A DNA stretch of 64,000 bases from Syngnathus acus (GCF_901709675.1 NC_051094.1:8674501-8738500), one strand, 5' to 3'; counted from the first letter of the stretch, positions 1 through 14,096 are shown. Notes: a model not told the origin generated them from the letters alone. Program-made: numbers and translations.

Positions 1-1708
1 ACGGTAAAATATTACTGATGGTTCCATGAATGTCAACTTCCGCCTTGTTAAAAGTCCATAAATAGTGTTTCCGGGTTAAAAAAAAAAGTCTTATTTGATC
101 CAGCACCGCCATCTACTGGCTTGCCATGACAGTGCGTGAAGGTGACGTAAGCATCAACTTGGATATTAGAAAAAAAAAAAAAAAAAAAGTGTAATTTCCT
201 GTTTTTTTTTGTTTTGTTTTTTTTGGTAGTAGTGTAAGACTTAAATGTTTCTTACTGTTGAACTTCAATACAATCTTTTGTTAAATTGTTCATCAACACT
301 ACAATCTGTAAAATAAACATACATGTCTGTATACCAATTACAATCCCAAAACTTACCCCCCTTTCCCCAAGCAGCTCCGAAATATTAGAACCGTTTCCTG
401 TATGATACAATGCAGTTTCTCGAATGCAAAGTAAAACCAAACCACAACCAATAAATGTCCAAGTGTGTCGATCAAAATTGACAAACATAACAATTATCCT
501 AGTGAAGGACTAGAATTTTCGGTATTTGCAAATAATTTATCAGCTAATGTAAAACACTGCTAAATTGCTCACATTTCATCCTAAAAAAAATGTAAATGTA
601 TTTTTTCTTTAGCAGCTTGACATGGCTCTCTTGGGAGTATCTTCTGTCAGTGAGAGAGTTTTTGTGATCCATGCACCACTGAACACATCTCAACATGCCA
701 TCTCCATACACAGTAGATGCCCTCACATCCCACAGGATTAGGCAGGGTTCCTCTCTTATGACCCTCCCTGCTTCTTTCTTTTGCACACAAACACCGCCCC
801 CCCCCTCACCCCCACAGCTTTCATTTTCATGTTACATTTGACAAGAGAAGTGTGAAGGATAAGCAGGCCTAATACACCCCTCACTCTACTGCAGGCACAT
901 TCTGCCAGCTCACACACGTGACTGACAGCACAGTATGTGCTCATGGAAGCATTTCTTCTTCAGACATTTGCAGCAGCCTTTCCTGGCATCCCATTATCAA
1001 CCTCTAGAGACACTTAGGCGGACCTTTATGTGGAACATAACTGTCCAGTAGTAGACATAACTCTAAAACACTTAGATCACTGACTCTTAAAACAAATGTG
1101 ACATGTTGATACCCTTGTCTAATTCGGCTATGATTTGAGCACGCTCGTATGCTCATTCCTCTCATGTCTTTCTCTGTGATTGCCGCGTATGTGAGGAGAG
1201 GTGGCTGAGTTATAGAGGCCTAAGTGCTTCTGCTGGCGTTTATATAGTTTGTCACAGTAAATCTCATGATAGCAACGGTAACGTTATGCACACTAACTCA
1301 CTCTGGTTATGTGTCACTTTAGCAGATGGTGATGCAGCGTGTGTGAGTGCGTGTGTGTGTGTGCATGCATACCAGGCAGGGGGGTGAAACCACAAGGCTG
1401 TTTATCAAATCCGTAGGAAGTGGGTGTTGTTGAGCGAGTACTTGCCGTCGCACCACATCCTGTTTCAGGGAGGCTGAGAATGTTCACATGAGGTACTGTT
1501 GACAGTATACAATGTGGCCACAACACAGAAACCCATGCACACACAAAAAAAGATTTGAGCATCTTCGATCAGGCTTCAGTTCAGTTTCCCGACTTTTATT
1601 GAGACGACAAAAAATCTCGCAGAACACTACCAAATAAAAACGTCACCAAAAGTAGATATTTTCGATCACCCAGTGCTCCACAGCGTAAGCAAATGTTTTT
1701 ATTCATGT

Positions 1709-1780
1709 CAGGGGCGGACAAACTATATCACAAGTGCCACATGCGGCCCACTCTGTTTTTCAAACCGGCAGTTACGTGAT
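1709..1780 (+). mobile_element. hAT-type terminal fragment
   Basis: The sequence opens with CAGGGGCGGACAAACTA and continues into a stretch ending in GCGGCCCAC. This is the usual look of hAT (Charlie-like) terminal regions in fish. No matching opposite terminus or target duplication was found downstream, so it is at best a truncated copy. Confidence 0.3.
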
Positions 1781-2737
1781 CAAGAGACCTGCAGGGGTGT
1801 TTAGAGGGTGGGGTCAAAGGGTTGGCAGCCCCAGGCATCCACCTGAGCAGGGGCACACCCAGCATCCACTGTTAACAAAAAAAACCCCCAACAACTGAGC
1901 AACATCCGTCAGGGGTCGGAGGTGAAGGGGTATGTTAAAGGCGCATCCTGCTGGTATCGAAGGGCATCGATTTGGGATTCAAAATAGCATTCAAAATATG
2001 CATTCAATAAGATTTTTAAATCATTAATGAAATAATTAAATTTAAATGATTTATAAATAAAATCTTAAAAAGAGCACATATCACTAAGATAAACCTTTTA
2101 CCACATATTTTACATACACGTTTTAAACTTTTTTGTCTACCACATTCTGTCTGTTATGTGATCATATTTTTATTTATATATATATTTTTTGCTCACATCA
2201 TATTAATCCTGAGTTTGCTCAAAACTGAGCATTCATTATTCTTCATTTGTTGTGTAGCTCTCATTGCTAATCAGTGTGCTGAAATTATTTATAGCAAACA
2301 ATACAACTTTGTTCATCTTGCCACGCTTCCGGCAACATATCTATTAAAACAACAATATTCTCGTCCACTGGATGTAAGAAGGTGCATTAAGGGGATGGAT
2401 GGATAAAGGTTCTGTTCAAGAGAACACATTTTCTTTCCATTGTTTGTTTTCAATCATCAGCCACAATCCACTGTGTGCTTGTCACACATTAGCGTGTCAT
2501 GTTGATAGAAACATTTTCAAAAGCGCTTTCAAGCTCGGACTGAATGTTTCAACGGCGATGAGTGAGTCATTGCAATCCGGCCCAGCAGTGTGTTTTTCAT
2601 ACACCTGCTGTGTGTGTTTCTCAAAGTAGATGCTCCCACAGTGCAGCTGCTTCTGTCCACGTGCACTTCAAATGCAACAGGATGTTTCGTGTTGAATGTC
2701 ACGGGTGTGAAAGTTCGCACATGCTACGGCAAACCCA

Positions 2738-2780
2738 AAATTAAATTAAATTAAATTAAATTATATTAAATTAAATTAAT
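2738..2780. repeat. ATTAA pentanucleotide microsatellite
   Basis: About eight consecutive AAATT/ATTAA units with one interruption (TATATT). Simple sequence with no gene attached. Confidence 0.9.
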
Positions 2781-5700
2781 GAACTGATTTGTACAATCAT
2801 TGAAAAGAGGGTTTGATGGCCACTTTTAACATATCAATGAATAAAATACGAGTATTTTTGAGCACTGATTAGTTACTAATTAAATTAGCGTGATCCTATT
2901 GAGGACAAGCGCTATATCAGTACCAATGATTAGAGCGGCTCACAACAATTTTAGCAACTGTTTTAGGCAGAAGAGGGATAGGGAGAGCCACAGAATATCA
3001 TTTGTAGACAAGTATGTTGACAAGTTTGGTTTGCCATCTTCTTTGTCCAGTATCTGCGCATCAGCACACATGATTGTGCAGGACTTCAAAATGAGGCCGT
3101 TTGAGAGCTTGGCGTACAGAGAGACAGCAAAATTATAATAATGTCCTGGTGAGTGCTGGGGGGATGGGAGCAGTGTCATCTCTTCAGATTGACAGAGAAA
3201 GCATGGAATCCACAGTTAGAAGTATTTAAGGTGGTGTTTACCGTTGTCTTGGTTACCACCTGCATTGCTTTTTTTGGTTCTGGTCTGTAGCTCCTGTCAG
3301 ACATGGTTATCACTCTTATTAGAGGGATTTATACCTTTGAGTCCAATAGAATGCCTTACAACATCCCACTCTCTCTCTCTCTCTCTCTCTGTGATTATGA
3401 TATTTAACGAAAACTAAAATTAGGGGGGGGAAGTGTTAATGAGATAAAAAAAAATACGAGTGCTTGTAAAAAAAATTACTCACGGAAACTACATTTTATT
3501 ATTCCTTTTAAAGTAAATTACTGTAAATAGCAAAAATGTCTTCTTTGTCAGTTAATTCCATACATGAGCTTTTAGAGTGATATTACGATTCGGTCGTATA
3601 AAGAAGGAGAAGGAAGGTCAACCTTTACTTCATTACACGTACTTATTGTGACTTTTTTGTTCTTGCCCTCAAACACCCCACAGCTTCGTAAAAAAACTAA
3701 CACTAATACTTCAACTGATAAAAACTAAAGCAAAGATAAAAAAATAATAAAACTGCTCTAAAAAGTCATTATAACAAACACAAGTCAAAATGAAAACTAA
3801 CTATCATGAAAAATTAAAAACTATCTTAAAAACGCCAATCTAGCACCACCTTGCATTGGAGCAACCTTCCATTGGTATATAAAAGCGGCTTTGTAAAGCA
3901 CTTCAGCTAAATTAACCTTTTAGGTCTAATTGTAGACTAAAAGGGAAATTAGTGTGAAGGTCCACAAGAAGTGAGAGAAAACGCCTGACTTGAAAGAACG
4001 CTATCAATGTATTCTCGTCAATTGTCTGTATAGAAGGTCATATCGAAGGTAGTTTGATACGGGTTTATGTCAGCGTATCAGGGACAAGCGATTGTGTTAC
4101 CAAGGAGTCATTTATTTCATTAACCCAGCTAGATCGCTGAGGCCTTGCTAATCAACCTTGTCACACGTCCCATTAATTCATCACTCTGTCAGCATCCTCT
4201 GACTTGCATACACACAAGCACAAATCGCAATGTTATGCTCCCAACACACAAACACACAGAATCACTGACTGTGCCAGACCTTTTTTTTTTTTTTTAATGC
4301 ATTGACACTCATGCTTCTGTCTGGGCCAACCCCATTAACTCGGTCAGTCCCATGGGTTTCCCGGCGCTGATGAACCCTCTGCTGCCCTTTCAGATTAGTG
4401 GACTCCCTGAGAAAAGCCCTTCATTGATGGGATCCTTTTCCACTCTCACAATGTCATCTCAAGGTTAGCATAATGACTCTCACTGCTCTCTTTCCAGACA
4501 CACTCATGCGCACATGAACATCCAGGTGGCGTTAGTGTTTTCATTATGAGCTTTCCTGACTGTTTTATTCATAGTAATTTATCTCTTGATGCTTCTCATT
4601 TCAAATATTTGCCAAGGTGTTAAATAATTGTTAAATCATCTCCCCAGCTCCACGCATCTTCTCTTCTCGCTCGCTACTTCTAAAACCGATGACAAAACTA
4701 CTGCCACGTTACGCTGCATGATTGGGGCTAAGTGAGCGTGAGGGCTTTTTACTTTTATGCATTGCAAATCAGTTAGGAGGAATTAGTTACTTGCAGTCCC
4801 ACTTGATGCAATGAAGGCAGAGAAAGATGAAGGAATTAGACAAGTGTGTAGTATGCAGTCCGACAAATGACTGGCTCGGAAAGACACATCCATCTTGATA
4901 TGTTCAACTTAATGTGCATGAGTGATTTCTTGTAGCTGTGAATAAAGACGAAAGGATTATCTTGATCATTCAAGCACAAATGTTGGCCGCGTCTTTTTCG
5001 ACGCCATCATAATTCAATATTTACAATTTTAAGCAGGGAAACTGCTCCCTCTTGGCTGCCTGTATCCGGTTTCCATGGCAACACATTTGAGAAGGAAGAG
5101 GGCCATCTGTATGTGTCCGCGTATCTGTGTGTTGTGTTTTTCTGATACACAGCAATTGATTGGTTGTTGAGGAGCAGCTGTTGACCTCTCGAGTCTCGGT
5201 GGTCTCTTTGTATTCTTGCACATATCCCAAATCAATACACACACATACACGGGAACACTGGCACACACGTACACACTGACAGACGGGTGACAAATGAATA
5301 ATTAATGGTTGGAGAAACATTACAAATGCAGATGTGTCTTGGCCAGAGGGATGACTGAATAGTTTATTGAGTCTGGTAGTGAATTACAACAGTCAGCGTG
5401 TCTAAGCTCTAACACACTCCTATTGCACTGAGAGCGAAATTATTCCTATCTTGGCTAAATATTGATTTCAAATGTTTAATTTTTTGTAAGTGATAAAACT
5501 GTGTCTACTAGGTGCAAATAAATAGATGTAAAAATGTGAGTGGGTGTGTGACACAAAAGGTCACCTAATATAATTTGCATTGTTTGTTAATGTTAAAGGG
5601 ATGTTTTTCACACATGAAAGGTCAAGTTTAGCATTCAACCACAAACGGAATGAAACGCTTGAGCATGATGAATTGATGGAACCATCAAAGGCCGAATGCG

Positions 5701-6111
5701 TTTTCACTGGGCTGTCGCTGGAAATTAGAAGTCAAAACCACCAGAATGAGAACACCTTGTTGTATAGTCTCACTGAACACATGTTCAATTACGCCATGCT
5801 TATCAGCATCATCTATAGTCATTTTAGTCGTGGTTAATGAGCCAAACATGTCCTGTGGAGACAAAGACAATAAAACATGTTTATTGGTTCACCCAAGGGT
5901 TTGCATAGTGTATCTCATAAAAAAATACACAATAAAACAGCATATGATGAGATTTATACGTTTAGTTAGAACCCAAAGAGACTACAAAGGAGAGTGCATC
6001 TAAATGGAGGTCCCTCTTTTTGTGAGGGATTCAAAAAAAGTAATATATTTCAGATCTGGAAATATAAATCTCATAATGCCAATAAAATGTGCTATATACG
6101 TATCTCTAACT

Positions 6112-6400
6112 CAGAGGCGTAGCCAAGCCGGGGCGAGCCGGGGCGGCGCCCTGGTTAGGACTCCCTGCGCCCCGGTTGAAAAAAATCGAGCTTTTTCGAT
6201 TCTTCATTTTCATGCCGTTTTTTTCTTTCGGTCTTGCGCGAATGTGCTTGCGCTATTCTATGTGCGCGATGTTATCCATTCACCGTTTGCCTCCCGGACC
6301 CGGATGTTGTTTTAGCGATCAGCGAACGGCGCGGGTGATGTTCGATTTTCTTTCCTGCGGGCGTGCGCCCCTACTGGAAAAATTCCTGGCTACGCCTCTG
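6112..6400. mobile_element. Complete hAT-type MITE with 8-bp TSD
   Basis: The element starts with CAGAGGCGTAGCCA (6112-6125) and ends with its exact reverse complement (6387-6400), a perfect 14-bp terminal inverted repeat. It is flanked by the perfect 8-bp direct repeat CTCTAACT at 6104-6111 and 6401-6408. An 8-bp duplication with CAG-type ends is the hallmark of hAT transposition. At 289 bp it cannot encode a transposase, so it is non-autonomous. The interior is rich in CpG (GGGGCGAGCCGGGGCGGCGCC). The intact ends and duplication indicate a fairly recent insertion. Confidence 0.92.
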
Positions 6401-6577
6401 CTCTAACTTATGATCATTATCAGGGGGAAATTCAGTATTCCGTATAATACAGTATTCCTGTTTGCAACTAACCACCCATTTCTTTCCTGCTTATGCTGTT
6501 GTCAAAGATTTCAGACGATTTATTTATTTATTTGTTTAATTTATTTATTTGGCAGTGGGCTACCCACCACCAGGGAT

Positions 6578-6627
6578 GGCGCTACACCGGTGCTTGGGGG
6601 GGCCCCATCAGAAATCGGTGTAGCCCC
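6578..6627. repeat. Short inverted repeat, possible transposon fragment
   Basis: GGCGCTACACCG (6578-6589) is mirrored by CGGTGTAGCCCC (6616-6627), giving an 11 of 12 bp stem with a 26-nt G/C-rich loop. It sits in sequence that looks repeat-derived. No target duplication was found. Confidence 0.45.
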
Positions 6628-7099
6628 AGTTGAGACCCTACAGCATTTTATTGGACATCCTTAGAAATTAAATTCTCAGCCCCCCTATTTATCAGTCTAG
6701 CCCACCCTTCAGCGGGGCTTTAACGTTCAATTTCAAATACATGTAGGTGGCTTTTTTCCATGATTACCAGCGGGTAGGTTCCAAAATAAATGAACAAATA
6801 CGCAGGGTTCCGCTGTATTTCTATTTTATGGTAGAGTGTTGTTGTTTTTTATTAAAAACATAAAATGGTGGGGATTTTAGAGGACATTTCAAATCATTTC
6901 ATGGGGAATATTGATCTGAAAGCAAACCGAGTTGAGTTAGTCATGGAGCGTGGCCTGTTTTAATGACTCTTTACAGGGAGCTCAGTGACCACTTCAGGTG
7001 GTGGTCACCGGGAAGAAAAAAAAAAAAAAAACATCAGGGAAAGGAGGATCTTTTTCTGATCTTGAAAAGACGCGCAGGGCGAGTTTCATCCAGGTGGAG

Positions 7100-7910
7100 G
7101 CGATGTCGCTCCTTCGGTCCGTGCTGTTCTGCTCTCCTCTGCTCGACCACAGCGCAGCTCACTCGGCTGGGTGAGATCATTACCAGACAGCAGGCTCCAG
7201 GCTCTAACATTCACCGATCGGGAAAGCAGAGCGAGGGATCGCAGAGAGCCTGAGCCTTGATCCTATGCAAGCGGCTGGAGGGAAAGCCACCTTCGACCAT
7301 ACCGACTCCTCCGTACTGTCGCTTGGGCTTGAAAACTCGGTCTTGTTGCTGACAGCTGACATTTGTCTTCTTTGAGCCGGTTCCTTGAAGCTCGAAGACG
7401 GATGCGGGCTTGTTTTGACTGCGGTAATAGCCTTCGCACCTCTCCTTCTCGCGTGCGTAGTGGAACGGATTTGTGAGGGATCTTAACTTGACGAAGCTTC
7501 ACGAGTGGCCGGCGGTCCTGCAAGGGGCCCCGGGGACGCTTTTTGTCCGGCCGCCAGGCAAGCCGCACAGGGCCCCGGAGAGAGCTTCTTTCAGCTTGGA
7601 GTTGGACATAAACGTCTCTAATTGGATTCCTCCTCCCATGGTGGCTTCTTTTTTTTCTGTCATCACATCGGCTGCATAACCCCATTTCGCTTTTTTTTTT
7701 CTTTTTCTTTTTGCAAAGCAACATTGACGCCATTTTCCTCGGGGTTTTGTGTCAAAAAGCATCCAAGTATATTCCAGGAGCGTGTGACAGCTCCCCGGGA
7801 GGCTGTCATCTCATCCGTCGCTTGTGTAAAAATGTGTCTAAATGGATTGTAAATGATCTTGATAAATAATTTACACGTCAGAGCTGAGTGTGTGACAACA
7901 TTAGACATGG
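7100..7910 (+). other. setbp1: Candidate non-coding exon 1 and CpG-rich promoter region of setbp1
   Basis: This is the most CpG- and GC-rich stretch upstream of the coding exons. It ends in a strong splice donor, CATGG|GTAAGT, with the intron starting at 7911. The next good acceptor with a pyrimidine tract lies just upstream of the coding start (AG at 14095-14096). Human SETBP1 also begins with a non-coding exon, so this is inferred to be its counterpart. The left boundary is a guess because no TATA box or initiator marks the start. The exon ends with an ATG (7907-7909) that opens a short upstream frame after splicing. cDNA would settle the limits. Confidence 0.5.
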
Positions 7911-9829
7911 GTAAGTGGCCTCCTCCTGCACCTGAAAACACCTCTCCTGCAAATTTTGAACACAATAATCTGCGTTGTTTCTGTATTTGTTGTTGTTGCC
8001 TTAATTGTATATTTAATGTGATATCGTGACCGGCAACCGCAACGATGGGGATTTGGACGCTGACTTTTACAGTTTTTTGAACATACCTATGCTTGTTTGC
8101 GATTGGAAATGCTGCAGTTCCTTTGGAAGCCAGTAGTTTAACCTATGGAGTATATTAGTGTTAATTGTACCTTGGGGGAAGAAAATACACTGTTGCGCTC
8201 AGAGTGAAGTAGTAGGTACTAATGATGGATGGATTTCAAGTTGCAAGAAATACAGTGTGAGATTCTGAATTGATCGAAAGTCTCTGGTCAAAAATATGCC
8301 TCTAAAGTTGCACAAACTCGGCAGAATCACCGACGTGCTTGATATGATGTTAGATCTCAGCTTATTGCGTGAGATATCAGCAAATGCAAAACCAAGGGTT
8401 GTATCTCATTTTCATTTGCCTTTTTTTCCATGATACTCATTCCTACAGAAGGGACATAAAATGAGAAGAACATTTACTGGATGTCACATGACGTAAACTC
8501 ACTCACATTCAACATTATGACACCTGCATCAATATCCGCATTGTCAAAGTTAAGACGGAGCAATTTACAAAGGTATGCATTTAAAAATGATAAAAATTGA
8601 GTTTTAACATCTGTGCAGCTCGTTTTGGATTAATGCGGTTAATGACAGTCAACAGAAAATATTAAGGGAATTGGGTAAGGTGTTGGTGACAAGGTAGTTC
8701 AGCCCCTGATGTTCACCTGTTTCTTCCAATCTTTTGCCACTCGAGTGGATGAAGGAACTCACAGTGGGAGCCCACTTCCACCTCACGAGGTACTTTGTAC
8801 AGTGTACACTAATGTAGCCCTAATTATTGGCCTCCAAGGCACCGTATACCACGGGTGTTTTGTTTTCATTCGTCATTCTTCAGCATCTCTGAAGGGTTTC
8901 ATGTGGCCTCTCTGGCTTGTGACACACTGCAGCCCAGAAATATTTTGCAGGTGAGGCCTGAAAGGGAAAGGCAAGTAAGCAGTGGCTGTCAGCATCCCCC
9001 ACAAACCTCAGCTCTGGAAGATAAATAGACACGCATGAATTATCCGGGGAAAGTATGGAAAATCGGTCAGGTCTGTGGGATATACGGTGTGTGAGGTCTA
9101 GAAAAATAAAGATGACAAGCATATGAAGAAAGGTGCTTGTAAAGAGGTGGAACTAATGAGATACAGGTAAAACTATAGTGGCGTTTAGTCGTGTTAAAGA
9201 ATGCTCGACAACAAATCCCTTATTAGGTGAAGGGTTGCTCGTGCAATCTTTAAATTAACGCATGACTAATCAATGAAATGCATCCCCATCTGAGTTGGAT
9301 ACCTCGGCTGGAAATAGGATAATAGGAAAAGTGTGTTGGGGGGATATGAACAGCATTCAAGGGCAAACCTGAGTGTTGACAGGCTCACTTAGCGGAATAT
9401 CAGTGCTAGATCACCTTTTGGGAGGAGGCAGAAGGGGTGAAGGTAGCACTGAGATGAGGCAAACCAACACAGGTTGCTGGGAGAGAGGTGAGGAGGAGGA
9501 GGAGGAGGAGGAGGGAGTAGCAGAGGTGTTTTGCTGACAGCCATTTTGTGGCTTGTGCTGCTGTTAAATGTTAACATTCATCTGCTGGTGTCGTGAGCAT
9601 GTTGTGTTTCATAACAGACTCAATTCCATTCTAAAGAGAGCTGTACATTTTGGCCAACAGTTAGTAACTCCCAGTTAATCCGATTATAGATTATGCCTAT
9701 ATTCCGAATTTCAGACAGACCGTTTTACTATCATGTACATGCATTTTATTCATTTTCCTCCACATTTGATCATAGTAGTGAGCACAGCAAGTACACAGTG
9801 TCACAGTGGGGACTTTTCCAGCGCAGAGG

Positions 9830-10015
9830 GGTGCAATTAGGGGTCTTGATCAAGGGCAAATCAGATGTGAGTGCTTGCTTGGAACAGAGGTGGAGGATTT
9901 GGGTACTGATAAGTGACAGATTTTTCTGATTGCCAGCCAGGGGAATCAAACTGGCAACCATGCAGACAGGCATGCACAGGCTGCATTTTCAACCACTCAG
10001 GCAGACTGTTTTGGT
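9830..10015 (-). mobile_element. tRNA-derived SINE-like fragment
   Basis: Read on the minus strand, about 10,010-9,935 contains CTGAGTGGTTGAAAATG (A-box-like) followed by CAGTTTGATTCCCCTGG (B-box-like). Downstream comes TTGATCAAGGGCA on the + strand, a motif common in fish interspersed repeats. The arrangement suggests a degenerate tRNA-headed SINE. The family was not identified. Confidence 0.4.
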
Positions 10016-10795
10016 TCTCAAGCCCGCAACCCAGTCTAAGGGTTCTATTTTTGCGTCCATTGCAAGTCTAGTGCAAAGTGTGGTCTAATTGTGCACATGG
10101 CTGGAGTTGTCTTTATGTATTTATTGGTATTTTCACAACCAAGGACAGTTAGAGATGGTTGTTTGCGCCATAGTGGGTGTGAACAAACTAGCTTCCAGGC
10201 CAATGGAAGCGGCTGGTCTCATTCGCTATCAAAGCAGTGTCGAGGACGCATAGTCTTTTATATTGTGGGAACAGAAATAGACATGGTGGACTTCATGCAG
10301 CAGTTTGAAGCGTGCAAAGTATATCTATAAGCAGACCTCCACGGGTGGGTGGTGTAAAGTTGGCAAGGGCAATCACAGGTCATCGCTGTGAAGTGGCCAC
10401 TTGCAGATTGCCTTCCGACCTTGTTGTCATATTTATGAATGAAATAGGATGACATCCACCACGTACCGTCTATCCATGGCACTCAGAATCAGTCTCCCTG
10501 CACTTTGATCAGATCCGCACAAATTGAGCAACTAGCTGAAGAAATATATTTCAAATCAAATAAAAAAATAAACGATGCATGTCAACCCTAGATTTCGGGG
10601 TATGAAACCCCCTTTCGATTAGATTGGAACTGTCTACTAGAAAAATTGGTTTTGTGATTAGGTGGGAATGAAAACGCGAGCGCAATAGGAAAAATGAAAA
10701 TGGCAGACAAGCACTGTTCTCGATTGCAACTGAAATGGTCGAAGCTCAGCTCGTCAAAGAAAAAAAAAGTAATTCACATTTTACAACCATACAGG

Positions 10796-10842
10796 TGTGT
10801 GTGTGTGTGTGTGTTTGTGAGTGAGTGAGTGAGTGAGTGAGT

Positions 10843-10892
<50 letters not shown>
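10796..10892. repeat. Compound GT / GAGT / GA microsatellite
   Basis: A GT run passes into six GAGT units and then a long GA run. The open frames on both strands here (Ser-Leu or Arg-Glu repeats) are artefacts of this tract. Confidence 0.95.
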
Positions 10893-10894
<2 letters not shown>

Positions 10895-13800
10895 GAAAGA
10901 GAGGGAAAGAGAATGTGAGTAAGAGAGCAAGAGGGAGGGAGAGAGAGCTATTTGTGAGTCCACCTCAAGCGCTGAGCTGCTGGGTATGCAGCCTTAAAAG
11001 GTTGTGTTTCTGCTGCCATCTCTCGCTCCTCATCTCTCTCTCTCGCCCTGTTCTCTCCTGTGCACGCACACACACATGCGTACACACACACATGCACATG
11101 CACACACACGCACTCATGCACACGCACGGTTTTTTTCCCCCCTGTGTGTCTGTACCATTCACCCCCTCAGTTCTGCCCATCTGCATTTCATCATGGCTGT
11201 TTTATCATAATGGTCTCCAGAGCGAGAAGGAGACAAAATGATGTGTCCCTGTTCGCAGCCTTTTAGATCCAACTCACTGAGTGACCTGGTGTAGTGCCGG
11301 CAGTTGGGAGAACATAATAAAGCTAGTATTTATGCAGCAAGTCCGACCTCTCACAATCCCTCTGCTGTCCGAGGCAAGCCGAGGTGCTTACGCATATGTG
11401 GAGGTGAGTGTTTGCGTACGAGAGAGAGCAATCGAGAGGAGACGGCGTGGCTTGGACTAGGTGAGGGAGGCCCGTGGAGGGGTCACACTTACATAAACTC
11501 CATGCTTGCCTGCCAGTAACAGAGAGCTAACACAGCTTAGGGCAGCTACATGGGGGAGGAGGCACAGTCATGACCCAGCTAAGTAGTTTACGCAGTTATG
11601 ACCCAGAATGAAGATCGTCATAATTCATGTGGACATTTTGCTGTCACGCCGCAGTAGTAGAAATGGGTCGATTCCACTTTGATGCCTGTGCATAAATGTC
11701 TCCGTGTGGGATGTTGTGGTTGGCAGCTGTCTCTTTTTCCTGTCATTGTGCTCAGTCATATGACAATCAGGGCGGCTTTCACACATGCCACGAGGGCGAG
11801 TCACCAAACTGACATTCGGGACGGGGCGGTTCCCGAGGAACACACAGCGTCATGCGGGTTTTAACCCACTATGGATGTGTTGACTTTTGAAGTCCACCCA
11901 TGGACCAACTATGCTTGCGTCTGATCTTATGCCACTGAATTTAATAGAGACAAACAACCAAGTAAATCTTTAGCTGTCTGCGTAATTAACATCAAAACCA
12001 CAAAGTTTCTCAATAAATGACATAAGTAGCTAGGCTGGCTCAAGTGAACAAACAACTTTGAAGTGGCCAGCTAGTAACAGCATTAGATGCTAGTTATAAT
12101 ATGTTACATTCAGTCGACGTATAGGTTGAAGGTACAGTATTTGCGTTTGGTGATGTCATGGACCACATCGATACGCAAACTGACAAGTGTATCCTAAATG
12201 TTTTTGGGACGGATGGACACGTCACAAAAGAAGAATTCAAGTCTTAGCGACTTTATATTTTCCACCAGGTGTCCCAATCTGTTTTAAACTTTGCATTTAA
12301 CCGAGTCTATCTATTTGACTGATGGATCTAACTGATGGATAAAATGGTGGGGCCATACACACGGCCCAGCTCGGCTCCCTTGTGGAGCAAGTGTTGACAT
12401 CTGAGATTACAGACAGCCAAAAAAAGCAGCACAAATCCAACTGCAACGACAAACAAAATACGCTCGGCTGTGACACTGCATTGCTTTCAACATCAACAAC
12501 CGGCTACCAGGAAGACAGCAAATCAATCCTAAAATGTATTATTCCATGCGTAAAGTAAATGGATGTCAGTAGTGTTCAAGTTCAGAAGGTTAAACGTGCA
12601 AAACGGCCGCAAGGGTTCTTTACAGCTTCTTAATACCACACAGGGGTGTTCTGAAACTTTACGAAGAATGTTTTATGCATCGGAAAACGCAACGGCTCAA
12701 CAGGCTTTATTTTTTGGGTGATGCAGAATAAAATATTCACTTAATACTCCGCCTGTGTGTGGATTACACACAGTTTGAAGTACTGCTGTGGATTATGATT
12801 ATTCAATCACACTGTAAGCATGTGGTGTGAGGCCTGTAGGGTATTATCAGCTGTTAGTACGGAGAGAACAGACCAGGAAGGAGCAGGTAATTATTCCATC
12901 TCACATTTTTGTCCTGAGATCATTCACAATGTATATGCTAGCTGGACAAAGGTCTTTGGAAACACCTTTTCATGAGTCATTATATCCCGATATGGAATCG
13001 AAAATGTGCCCAGAAGAGTGGGGCAGTTGTACTGCAAAAGTGGGACCAACTCCCATGTTTTTTCCGTCTATTTCCTGTCTATGATGTCATAGTCAGTTTA
13101 TAAGTGTACTTGGGTAAGTTGTACTTGAAAAACTGAAGTCAGAGTAATTAAGTGCTTAACTAGTAATTAAATATGGGAAAATTACAATGTGTCAATGTGT
13201 GACACAGCATTGTGTGTATCTATGTCAGGCGTGCTTTGCGGTGACTGATGGGATTCCCCAAAGCGAAAGACGTGTAGGCCAGTGTTTATTTGGATTCCTT
13301 TCTGTGTTAAAAAAAAAAAATGCACGCTTGCATGCACACCAAGCTGAAGGAAGGAAACCCAGTTACCTCAGCAAAATGGCTTCCGCCAACCTTTCTCCAG
13401 AGCCTCGGACATGCCAGTTTATTTTGTCCTTGGCACGTTTATTTATTTGCCATGGTGTGCATCGTACGATTTTCTGTCCATGCAAACGTGTCGATATGCC
13501 ACTGCATGCATGTGTAAAAAAGTTCAGACTGTTTTTTTTTTTTTTTTTCCAGGCCAGCTCGTAAACCACATCTGGGGAAGGAATTTAGATTCCTTCCCTT
13601 CGTCTTTCTGTGTTGCCTTCTCATTCCCCCAGTGTAATTCCCTCCCTCCTCGCCTGCTCTGGTGAAAAGAAGAAAAAAAACAGAAGTCAGCTTCTTTCAT
13701 TTTTCCTCCTTTGTGTCCTCAGGGTAACTTCAGCCTTGTTTTGGAGCAGAGAAGAGGAATGTCTTATTTTGAACTGATCACTAGTGTCTGCATAGCTTTG

Positions 13801-14096
13801 CTTCACATATGCGAGACGGCGCAAATGAGGGAAGGAGCAAGGGAGGGAAGATTAGCAAGAAGCGATGAAAGATGAGAGAGGGGGGGAGAGGATGTCAAGT
13901 GAGGCAAAAAGTTTGTTTTTCCTCAGGGGAGAAAATCTAAATGAGAGCGTTTCAGCATACTGTGGCGAGTTTGTGTGTTTTTCTAAACATATCATACAAC
14001 AAGCTGCTAACGCTAATAAGGGTCTGAGTTGCGAAGGCAGCCTCAGGGAGTTGTCATTCTTTTGCTGATCGTATCTTTCACCTGCTCTCTCCTCAG

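Larger units (their letters stand above)
1..6103. other. Intergenic DNA upstream of setbp1
   Basis: No convincing coding exon was found on either strand. Open frames here are short, start at arbitrary ATGs and have no splice or homology support. The stretch holds poly(A) and poly(T) runs (about 168-187 and 202-222), an ATTAA pentanucleotide tract, a CT tract at about 3369-3392 and a possible hAT end near 1709. The non-repetitive part at about 4100-4800 has balanced composition and could hold conserved regulatory DNA, but that needs a multi-species alignment. Confidence 0.6.
7911..14096 (+). other. setbp1: setbp1 intron 1 (inferred)
   Basis: About 6.2 kb between the candidate non-coding exon and the first coding exon. 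It contains a GAG tract (about 9492-9515), a SINE-like stretch near 9,830-10,015 and a long compound GT/GAGT/GA microsatellite. No coding exon was recognised. The long open frames around 10,837-11,266 are products of the GA and CA simple repeats. Confidence 0.5.

Noticed and set aside
9389-9577. Minus-strand proline-rich small protein
   Set aside because: It is produced by the GAG trinucleotide tract and has no other support.
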